From positions 1 to 5,518 of the forward strand of contig JAUSKE010000202.1 in NCBI GenBank assembly GCA_030649435.1: 5,518 nucleotides of DNA. The letters are read 5' to 3'. The notes beneath the pieces were generated by a model that saw nothing but the letters and a program-made list of their open reading frames with translations, ran no database searches and had not been told where the DNA came from. The DNA is from Deltaproteobacteria bacterium (lineage in GTDB: Bacteria > UBA10199 > JACPAL01 > JACOUP01). The stretch's first letter is position 1. Every line of letters begins with the position of its first letter. The position numbers were made by a program, and so were the translations under genes. Of this stretch, positions 1-4,859 are shown piece by piece.

Positions 1-496
1 AGGTGACCGGGACGCCCGAAAGAAGCAGTTCGGCCACGGAGAGTTTTCCCGCCTCCAGGTTCTCAAGCATTCGCGGCAAGAGTTTTCTGGAATACAGCCC
101 CATCAGATACTCCCTCACCCCATCATGCACCGGGATCACGGCGTGAGATTCTCCTGCTGCCCCTACAACCTTTTGGATCGTCGAGGAACGGAGGATCGGC
201 ATGTCACAAGCAACCACAAAAATCCTGTCGTTTCGAGACACCTCCAGGGCCGTTGCAATCCCCCCCAGCGGTCCCTGATAAGGGACTCGGTCAACGAGGA
301 TCGGCAGACGAAGTTTTTGAAACTCCTCGGGCCGGTTGGTCACCAATAGAAGCTCTTCAAAGAGGGGAGAGAGGAGATTCACCACCCGGTCGACGAGCGG
401 GATCCCATGAAACGTCGCAAAGGCCTTATTTTCGCCAAAACGGCTGGACCGTCCTCCGGCAAGAATTATCCCTGTTACCTCAGCTATTTTGGACAT
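1..496 (-). CDS. mobA: Molybdenum cofactor guanylyltransferase MobA, 3' end cut by the window edge
   Basis: Transfers GMP from GTP to Mo-molybdopterin to make the guanine dinucleotide cofactor of DMSO-reductase-family enzymes; acts in the cytoplasm. The reading frame opens with ATG at 496 and stays open to base 1, giving about 165 residues of a family usually near 190-200. Visible motifs are the nucleotide-binding loop LAGGRSSRFG (residues 12-21) with K24 close behind, the PLGGIATAL stretch (76-84), and CDMP (97-100), whose Asp98 corresponds to the metal-binding aspartate. A GGGAG-type ribosome site lies about 10 bases upstream. The start lies inside moaE (17-base overlap), so translation is probably coupled. 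LAGGRSSRFG plus DMP distinguishes it from the P-loop protein MobB. A MocA-type cytidylyltransferase is the main alternative, but the TorD neighbour favours guanylyl transfer. The C-terminus cannot be judged. Confidence 0.93.
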   Translation of the reverse strand, partial: MSKIAEVTGIILAGGRSSRFGENKAFATFHGIPLVDRVVNLLSPLFEELLLVTNRPEEFQKLRLPILVDRVPYQGPLGGIATALEVSRNDRIFVVACDMPILRSSTIQKVVGAAGESHAVIPVHDGVREYLMGLYSRKLLPRMLENLEAGKLSVAELLLSGVPVT

Positions 497-866
497 ACGA
501 AAATCTCTCCCTCTTCCAGATCGGCGCCTTCTTCTTGATCTCCTCAATGACGAATTCACAGGCGGCAAACGCCTCCCGTCGGTGCTCCGCCGCAACCGCG
601 ATCACCACCGACGACTCGCCAACGGCAACCCAACCATAACGATGGACAATCGCCATCCTCTCAACTTTCCACCTTTGCTTCGCCTCATTCATGATCTTCA
701 CCAGAATGGACCGTGCCATTGCCGGATAACATTCGTAATCAAGGCCCGAAATCCCCTTCTCTTGCCGTACCGAGCCGATGAAATGGACAAACCCACCGGA
801 CTTTTCGGTAACAACCGATTGCAAGACTTTTTCCACCTCAATCGGTTTTTCCGTCACCTCAATCAC
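480..866 (-). CDS. moaE: Molybdopterin synthase catalytic subunit MoaE
   Basis: Large subunit of molybdopterin synthase; with thiocarboxylated MoaD it converts cPMP to the dithiolene molybdopterin. I place the start at GTG 866 (128 residues) because GGAGGG ends four bases before it. An earlier GTG at 878 in the same frame has no comparable site. Motifs: GGFVHFIGSVR (24-34; the family pattern is F-x-G-x-VR), HRYG (75-78), AAEHRREAF (92-100), and the active-site region KKKAPIWKRE (111-120). In that region K111 and K118 keep the 7-residue spacing of the two catalytic lysines of the E. coli protein (K119 and K126, from memory). It is slightly shorter than typical MoaE (about 140-150) because of a short C-terminal tail. 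The gene begins one base after the moaD stop and overlaps mobA by 17 bases. Confidence 0.95.
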   Translation of the reverse strand: MIEVTEKPIEVEKVLQSVVTEKSGGFVHFIGSVRQEKGISGLDYECYPAMARSILVKIMNEAKQRWKVERMAIVHRYGWVAVGESSVVIAVAAEHRREAFAACEFVIEEIKKKAPIWKRERFSYVQNS

Positions 867-867
867 T

Positions 868-1113
868 CTACCCTCCACTCACCGGTGGGATAAACGCCAA
901 CTCGTCGCCGTCATGGACCAACGTTTCCGGCGACACATATTCACAATTGACCGCAAATCGGACAAAACGAATCATCCGGTCCGCGAGGTTTCGATCCTCA
1001 AAGAGACTGCGAAAGATCTCCCTCGCCTCTTGGGGCGCCTCGATTTCAATCTCCTGCTCCCCCGTTCCAAATCGGTTGCAAAGCGTTGCGAAGAATCGAA
1101 GATGAATCTTCAT
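868..1113 (-). CDS. moaD: Molybdopterin synthase sulfur-carrier subunit MoaD
   Basis: Small ubiquitin-fold subunit of molybdopterin synthase. Its C-terminal glycine is adenylated by MoeB, converted to a thiocarboxylate, and donates sulfur to cPMP within the MoaE complex. It is 81 residues, the normal family length. The N-terminus MKIHLRFFATL matches the first beta strand of the family, and the protein ends in IPPVSGG with the required terminal Gly-Gly (G80, G81), preceded by the usual DGDELAFIPP loop. The ATG at 1113 overlaps the moeA stop in an ATGA junction, and a purine-rich GGGGGAG sits just upstream inside the last moeA codons. The two glycine codons, GGA GGG, also form the ribosome binding site of moaE. 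No moeB or sulfurtransferase gene is visible here, so the activating enzyme must be encoded elsewhere. Confidence 0.95.
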   Translation of the reverse strand: MKIHLRFFATLCNRFGTGEQEIEIEAPQEAREIFRSLFEDRNLADRMIRFVRFAVNCEYVSPETLVHDGDELAFIPPVSGG

Positions 1114-2342
1114 CTCTCCCCCAAGAATTCAAACTTTAAGGATTCCATCGGCCGGATCGTCCCCTTTTCAGCCGGGATCACCAGGACGGCATTCGCTTCG
1201 GCGAGCGGTAAGAGGTGTGCGGAACCCTGCGGTCCCGCGGAACGGGCGAAGTATTTTCCCTCGCGGTATTCTACAATGCCGCGAAGGTAAACTTCCTTTC
1301 CTTGGCTGCCGTGAAGCTCGGCCTCGGCAATGGCACTCCTTCTGAGACGTAAGGGATTTCTAGATCCGATCATTTTGAGAAGGGCGGGACGGACAAAGCG
1401 ATCAAAAACCATCAGCGCCGAGACAGGATTCCCCGGAAGTGAAAAAACCAGTAGGGGCGTATCGAGATACGCCCTTACCAATGTTGCGAAGAGGAGCGGT
1501 TTTCCCGGCTTGATGGAAACCTTGTGAAAAATAATCTTGGCACCGAGTTCCTTAAGAACCTTCGGAATAAGGTCATAGTCCCCCGCCGAGACCCCACCGA
1601 CAGTGATCAACAGATCACTATCCAGGTTTTTCAAAAATTCCCCCCTCAAATCTTCTTCGGAGTCGGGCACGATGGTCACCGTCTCTGGATCAATGCCCAA
1701 TTCCTGGAGTGCCGCCACCAGGGCCGGGCCATTACTGTTGTAGATCTTGCCGGGTGAGAGTGATCGACCGACCTCCACCAATTCGTCACCGGTGACAATC
1801 AAAGCCACCCTTGGTTTCTTGAAGACAGAGACCTTGCTAATCCCAAGGGCCGCGAGGAGCGCTATCGTTCGCGGGGTGATGAGCTGTCCCTTCTCGAGGA
1901 CCCTCTGGCCTTTCTGAACATCCTCCCCCTTGACTCGGACGTCAGAGCCTCTCGAAACCTTGCCGGCAATCCGGCAAAAACCGTTTTCGTCAGAAGCCTC
2001 CTCAAAAGGAACGACGGCATCGGCTCCCTCAGGCATTGGGGCCCCTGTCATCAAACGCACCGCTTCACCCGATCGAAGGAGAGGCAGTTTTTGGGAGGTA
2101 CCAGCAGCGAGGCAGGCAACTACCTTGAGGCGGATCGGCGATGCGGGAAAACCTCTTTCCGTATCGCGGCTAACAACTGCATAGCCGTCCATAGCGGCAT
2201 TATCAAAAGGCGGGAGGTCGATCGGAGCAAAGATGGGACTCGACAGAAACCGTCCCCTCGCTTCAGGGAGGGGGACTTCTTCTTGCCCCAACGGTGCTGT
2301 TTCTTTGAAGATAACTTCGTACGCTTCATTGGCGGAAATCAC
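1110..2342 (-). CDS. moeA: Molybdopterin molybdenumtransferase MoeA
   Basis: Inserts molybdate into (adenylylated) molybdopterin to give Mo-molybdopterin. I choose GTG 2342 (410 residues) over ATG 2372 because AAGGAG lies 7 bases ahead of the GTG and the protein then begins MISANEAYEVI, the usual start of this family; ATG 2372 has no ribosome site. Motifs: PIDLPPFDNAAMDGYA (40-55, with conserved D52), RLMTGAPMPEGADAVVPFE (96-114), TGDEL (184-188), YNSNG (201-205), GGVSAGDYD (249-257), IKPGKP (277-282) and SLPGNPVS (301-308), covering the MoeA domains including the MogA-like fold, with a beta-rich C-terminal domain after about residue 325. Between KPGKP and LPGNP the loop contains VRAYLDTPL, encoded by a 28-base palindrome, and is longer than the roughly 12 residues I recall for bacterial MoeA. 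The stop overlaps moaD by 4 bases. Confidence 0.95.
   Translation of the reverse strand: MISANEAYEVIFKETAPLGQEEVPLPEARGRFLSSPIFAPIDLPPFDNAAMDGYAVVSRDTERGFPASPIRLKVVACLAAGTSQKLPLLRSGEAVRLMTGAPMPEGADAVVPFEEASDENGFCRIAGKVSRGSDVRVKGEDVQKGQRVLEKGQLITPRTIALLAALGISKVSVFKKPRVALIVTGDELVEVGRSLSPGKIYNSNGPALVAALQELGIDPETVTIVPDSEEDLRGEFLKNLDSDLLITVGGVSAGDYDLIPKVLKELGAKIIFHKVSIKPGKPLLFATLVRAYLDTPLLVFSLPGNPVSALMVFDRFVRPALLKMIGSRNPLRLRRSAIAEAELHGSQGKEVYLRGIVEYREGKYFARSAGPQGSAHLLPLAEANAVLVIPAEKGTIRPMESLKFEFLGER
1451..1478. repeat. 28-base palindrome inside the moeA coding sequence
   Basis: On the plus strand the arm GTAGGGGCGTATC (1451-1463) is followed by GA and then GATACGCCCTTAC (1466-1478). The arms are reverse complements over 13 bases with a single mismatch (G1454 against T1475, a possible G-U pair in RNA). 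On the coding strand it is read as VRAYLDTPL, about residues 289-297 of MoeA. Its composition resembles dispersed short palindromes with GTAGGGGCG ends found in many bacterial genomes (from memory, not searched). Either an inserted palindromic element was kept in frame, or the codons form it by chance. The structure is certain; its origin is inferred. Confidence 0.7.
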
Positions 2343-2349
2343 CTCTTGT

Positions 2350-2355
2350 CTCCTT
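2350..2355 (-). promoter_or_regulatory. Ribosome binding site that decides the moeA start
   Basis: The coding strand reads AAGGAG here, 7 bases before GTG 2342. No comparable site precedes ATG 2372, so this site moves the moeA start ten codons downstream to a position that matches family N-termini. Confidence 0.8.
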
Positions 2356-2365
2356 TCCAATTCAG

Positions 2366-2395
2366 TCCTCATTCGTCAAATCTGGCGGATGAGGA
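2366..2395. repeat. 13-base inverted repeat upstream of the moeA ribosome site
   Basis: On the plus strand TCCTCATTCGTCA (2366-2378), loop AATC, then TGGCGGATGAGGA (2383-2395). The arms pair over 13 positions with two T/G pairs, which are allowed as G-U in plus-strand RNA but become two A/C mismatches in the coding-strand mRNA. The outer 7 base pairs are perfect. It covers the rejected ATG at 2372 and ends 10 bases before the moeA ribosome binding site. It could be a protein-binding dyad, part of a structured leader, or part of a dispersed repeat. No function is shown. Confidence 0.6.
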
Positions 2396-2403
2396 CATCG
2401 GGA

Positions 2404-2423
2404 GGCCCCGCTTTCGCGGGACC
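2404..2423 (-). other. GC-rich stem-loop with a GAAA tetraloop, moeA leader
   Basis: In the coding-strand RNA, GGUCCCGC pairs with GCGGGGCC (8 base pairs including one U-G) and closes a GAAA loop. GNRA loops of this kind are exceptionally stable and can dock into receptors. No U-run follows, so it is not a typical intrinsic terminator. Confidence 0.65.
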
Positions 2424-2429
2424 CTATCG

Positions 2430-2446
2430 CCCCGCCAAAGGCGGGG
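2430..2446. other. GC-rich perfect stem-loop after tatA
   Basis: CCCCGCC, loop of three bases, GGCGGGG: a perfect 7-base-pair stem that begins 14 bases after the tatA stop on the coding strand. It is followed by CGATAGG rather than a U-run, so it is more likely an mRNA 3'-end stabiliser, an attenuation element or a repeat unit than a strong terminator. It lies 6 bases from the GAAA stem-loop. Confidence 0.65.
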
Positions 2447-2459
2447 TCGGAGATTCTTT

Positions 2460-2633
2460 CTAACTACCTATTTTTTTAATATCGTCCGTTTCCTTTTCTA
2501 TCTCTTTGACACCCTTTTTAAAGTTACGAAAAAACTCCGCGAGACTTTTGCCCAAGGTCGGAAGCCTGCTCGGGCCAAAGATAAGAATGACAACGGCAAC
2601 AACGATACCTATTTCCCAAGGGCCTAGACGCAT
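2460..2633 (-). CDS. tatA: Short Sec-independent protein translocase subunit TatA
   Basis: Forms the pore-like element of the twin-arginine pathway, which exports folded, cofactor-loaded proteins across the inner membrane. It has only 57 codons, so gene finders with a length cut-off may drop it. The protein begins MRLGPWEIGIVVAVVILIFG: a short N-terminus with an acidic residue (E7), one membrane span at about residues 8-19, the hinge FGPSRLPTLGKSL (19-31), and an amphipathic helix FFRNFKKGVKEIEKE (34-48) ending at S57. The FKKG motif and hinge are typical of TatA; GPxRLP is also seen in TatB, so a dual A/B role is possible. The C-terminal tail is almost absent (the family is usually about 60-90 residues). 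A perfect AGGAGG lies 4 bases before the ATG. tatC is not present. The setting suggests export of a molybdoenzyme handled by the neighbouring TorD-like chaperone. Confidence 0.93.
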   Translation of the reverse strand: MRLGPWEIGIVVAVVILIFGPSRLPTLGKSLAEFFRNFKKGVKEIEKETDDIKKIGS

Positions 2634-2637
2634 AAAA

Positions 2638-2643
2638 CCTCCT
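2638..2643 (-). promoter_or_regulatory. Ribosome binding site of tatA
   Basis: The coding strand reads AGGAGG followed by TTTT and ATG at 2633, an ideal Shine-Dalgarno match. It supports the reality and the start of the very short tatA gene and suggests high expression relative to its neighbours, whose sites are weaker. Confidence 0.85.
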
Positions 2644-2644
2644 T

Positions 2645-2657
2645 TGATGTGACATCA
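2645..2657. promoter_or_regulatory. Perfect 13-base dyad ahead of tatA, possible operator
   Basis: TGATGT-G-ACATCA is a perfect 6-1-6 inverted repeat lying directly upstream of the tatA ribosome site in the 80-base gap after the radical SAM gene. It vaguely recalls FNR/CRP half sites but the half-site spacing is wrong for either. I could not find a convincing -35/-10 pair beside it. It could be an operator, a weak hairpin or chance. Confidence 0.3.
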
Positions 2658-2713
2658 TCCCTATCGACGGCTAATAGAGAAATGACGGTGAACAGGTGAG
2701 GGTCTGATCTTCG

Positions 2714-4405
2714 TCATGCTCGGGCCTCAACCAGTGTGTAATGAAACAGGGCCATCTCGTCTCGGAGCTGTTGGTAGAGATTTTCAGGAAGTTGAATATG
2801 GATCTGATGACGGTAACGCCTGAGCTTTTTCAGAAGGAGTTTCGCCATACGGCAATCGAAATCTTTCAGTTGAATGACCTTTTGAAGAGGAACCTTGGCA
2901 GGGTTGAACCAACGGTCGCGGTAGTCCCTGAGCGAAAGGGCGGCGATCCAATCGGTCACCATCGAGGGAAGCCCTTTTGGATTTCGGAGACCCAAGAGAC
3001 AGGAACGGATAAACCAATAGATTCTCCCGATCCCACCGGGCAGGATTCCGCGACCGATCAGTCTGAAAAGGTAGGTCCATTTTTGCCTGAGAGACAAATC
3101 AAATACGCCGAGCGGATTTTTAAGGGAGTTTAATTTATTAGCCATCCGCCGGTAGATCGCCCTGTTTTCCGTAAGGCGTTGGTGCAACCGCTCGTAGCCG
3201 GCAATCAGTTCCTGATAAGTCATTTTGAGAGGGATGATATTCGTTGAGGAGCGCGTATTATCTTGGATCGCGGTACTGAGGAGGCGGCCAGCCTTTTTGA
3301 GCCGCTGATAAAGAGGTGTTTTCGGGATCGCCATCAAAAGCCCGACCATCGAAACCGTGATACCGGAGGCAATGATAAAATCGTACTGTCGTTCAAAAAT
3401 CGTCCGGTCATCGGAATCGAACCCGACAATAAAACCGGCGGAGATGCCGATGCCGTAGGAATAGATTCGGTGAATCGATGTCAGTAGGTCCCCCCGCAGG
3501 TTTTGCGTCTTTCCCGTCTCCTTGAGCCCCTCCTTATTTGGGGTCTCGATCCCAATAAACACCCATTCAAAATTCGCCTCCCTGAAAAGCTGCATCAATT
3601 CAGGATCGGCCGACATGTTGATCGAGGCCTCGGTTCCGAAACTGAAACGAGTGTGGTGCCTCTCCTGATAATCGATCAAGTACCTCAGAAGCTCCTTCGC
3701 CTTGGAAATATGTCCAATCAGATTATCATCGACGAAAAAAACACTGGTCACCCCCCTCTCCCGAAGCAGATCGAGCTCCTTCCCCACCTGCTCGACCGGT
3801 TTGGTCCTCGGTTTTCGTCCGAACATGACGATGATATCGCAAAACTCGCACTGGTACGGACAACCACGCGAGAACTGCAGCGAGACCCTCTGGTAGAGAT
3901 CCAGTTTCAATAAGTCGTGGCGCGGCGCCGGGGAAAGAGTGAGATCGATCTCCCCACTCTCCTGATAATGTCGCTTCGGTCGTCCCTCGGTAAAATCGCG
4001 GCAAAACTCCGGCCAGATCCGTTCGGCCTCTCCCGCGATCACGGTGTCGGCACATCCAGAATATTCCTCCGGGCAGAGGGAGGCGTACGATCCCCCTGCG
4101 ATTCCGTAGCAACCCTTTTGCCGAAAGTGTTTCAAAATCTCTTTTTGCCGAGAAACTTGAACCCCCATCCCGCAGACCCCGACGAGGTCGGCCTCAAAGG
4201 ACCAATCGATCGGCTCGACGTTTTCATCGATGATCGTAATCTCCCACCCTTCCGGAGTCAGTGCGGCGAGGGTCGCCAGACCCAGGGGGGAATTGACCGC
4301 CTTTTTGTCGTGCGTGATATTTTCCAGGGCCCAGGAAAAACTCCAGAAACTTTCGGGGAACTTTGGATTAATGAGAAGAAGTTTCACTCTAGCAACACTT
4401 TTCAT
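2714..4405 (-). CDS. Cobalamin-binding radical SAM protein with a DUF4070-like C-terminus
   Basis: A class B-type radical SAM enzyme of 563 residues; substrate unknown. An N-terminal B12-binding-like domain (about 6-140) shows VKLLLINPKFP, SPLGLATLAAL, ADLVGVCGMGVQ and IAGGSYASLCPEEY. The DxHxxG motif is replaced by DENVEP (60-65), so cobalamin, if bound, would lack a histidine ligand. The radical SAM core has the cluster motif C182-x3-C186-x2-C189 in SRGCPYQCEFCD, then FFVDDN (223-228), FIGIETP (283-289) and AGFIVGFD (323-330). The region after about 375 resembles DUF4070, as in hopanoid-methylase relatives (recollection). I choose ATG 4405 because GGAGCGGT precedes it and homology begins there; ATG 4477 would run 30 codons into the upstream gene. 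It overlaps the hemerythrin gene by 17 bases. Radical methylation or another C-C bond reaction is the family-based guess. Confidence 0.88.
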   Translation of the reverse strand: MKSVARVKLLLINPKFPESFWSFSWALENITHDKKAVNSPLGLATLAALTPEGWEITIIDENVEPIDWSFEADLVGVCGMGVQVSRQKEILKHFRQKGCYGIAGGSYASLCPEEYSGCADTVIAGEAERIWPEFCRDFTEGRPKRHYQESGEIDLTLSPAPRHDLLKLDLYQRVSLQFSRGCPYQCEFCDIIVMFGRKPRTKPVEQVGKELDLLRERGVTSVFFVDDNLIGHISKAKELLRYLIDYQERHHTRFSFGTEASINMSADPELMQLFREANFEWVFIGIETPNKEGLKETGKTQNLRGDLLTSIHRIYSYGIGISAGFIVGFDSDDRTIFERQYDFIIASGITVSMVGLLMAIPKTPLYQRLKKAGRLLSTAIQDNTRSSTNIIPLKMTYQELIAGYERLHQRLTENRAIYRRMANKLNSLKNPLGVFDLSLRQKWTYLFRLIGRGILPGGIGRIYWFIRSCLLGLRNPKGLPSMVTDWIAALSLRDYRDRWFNPAKVPLQKVIQLKDFDCRMAKLLLKKLRRYRHQIHIQLPENLYQQLRDEMALFHYTLVEARA

Positions 4406-4859
4406 ACCGCTCCGGCGGGAGATTTTCCATTTTATGAAAAACTCCTCCCCTCTCTTCGTCACAAAGGAAGTTATCAATGGCCGGGTAGAGAATACTCTCT
4501 TCTTTCAAATTATGTTGTTTGAGGACTGAAATAAGTTGATTCTCCGCACTATCGGTTTCTGTACTCCCTCGGGATACCCCCTGATGGACCGCTTCCAACG
4601 CCTGTCCGATCTGGCGGTGTTCTATCCGCATGACGGCGGTGGGACCCGAGTCGCGTGAGACACCACCCTTTTCTTCAAAGATCGGGAAAAGAATTTCCTC
4701 CTCCCAAATAATGTGCCTCTGTAGTCCAAATTTAAAGGCGACAAAGGCCTCCTTCGCCTTCTTAAAATCGCTTTTCTTCAGACGCTGGAACGTTTTAAAC
4801 AAGCCGTCTAAGCGGTCATGGTCCTTCTCGTAATATTGTGTGATCGTGCTGGTACTCAT
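4389..4859 (-). CDS. Hemerythrin-like HHE domain protein
   Basis: A four-helix-bundle di-iron protein of 156 residues, expected in the cytoplasm, with possible roles in O2 or NO sensing, iron handling or metal-centre protection. The full ligand set is visible: H14 (in KDHDRL), H49-x3-E53 (RHIIWEEE, followed by LFPIFE), H81 (IEHRQIG) and H116-x3-E120 (QHNLKEE, followed by SILYPAID). Length is normal for a single-domain HHE protein. The start is ATG 4859, with AAGGAG 8 bases ahead; a GTG at 4868 in the same frame overlaps that site and is rejected. The ATG shares an ATGA junction with the torD stop, so the two proteins are probably made together. The protein ends in EKCC, an unusual terminal cysteine pair. 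There is no signal peptide. Its link to molybdoenzyme maturation is contextual only. Confidence 0.92.
   Translation of the reverse strand: MSTSTITQYYEKDHDRLDGLFKTFQRLKKSDFKKAKEAFVAFKFGLQRHIIWEEEILFPIFEEKGGVSRDSGPTAVMRIEHRQIGQALEAVHQGVSRGSTETDSAENQLISVLKQHNLKEESILYPAIDNFLCDEERGGVFHKMENLPPERYEKCC

Noticed and set aside
867..878. Longer MoaE start at GTG 878
   Set aside because: The strong GGAGGG site sits between this codon and GTG 866, so it can only serve the latter.
778..1290. Plus-strand open frame of 170 codons opposite moaE, moaD and moeA
   Set aside because: It crosses three confidently identified genes on the other strand and shows no convincing motifs.
2343..2372. Longer MoeA start at ATG 2372
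   Set aside because: It has no ribosome binding site and adds ten residues ahead of the usual MoeA N-terminus; GTG 2342 has AAGGAG at proper spacing.
2404..2446. Intrinsic terminator between tatA and moeA
   Set aside because: The stems are strong but neither is followed by a U-rich tract on either strand close to the stem, so a classical Rho-independent terminator is not supported.
2091..2627. Plus-strand open frame of 178 codons opposite moeA and tatA
   Set aside because: It runs antisense across two confident genes and the hairpin region, and its translation shows no domain-like pattern.
2644..2658. FNR box upstream of tatA
   Set aside because: TTGAT and ATCA are present but the half-site spacing does not match the FNR consensus, so only a generic dyad is reported.
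3202..3969. Repeated TCCTGATAA words within the radical SAM gene
   Set aside because: Three short copies are at irregular distances and come from similar codons; no repeat unit or array is formed.
4406..4477. Longer start for the radical SAM gene at ATG 4477
   Set aside because: The extra 24 residues show no family resemblance, would lie inside the hemerythrin coding region, and ATG 4405 has a good GGAG site five bases ahead.
3917..4522. Plus-strand open frame of 201 codons opposite the radical SAM and hemerythrin genes
   Set aside because: It is antisense to two genes with intact motifs; its translation has low complexity and no recognisable family.
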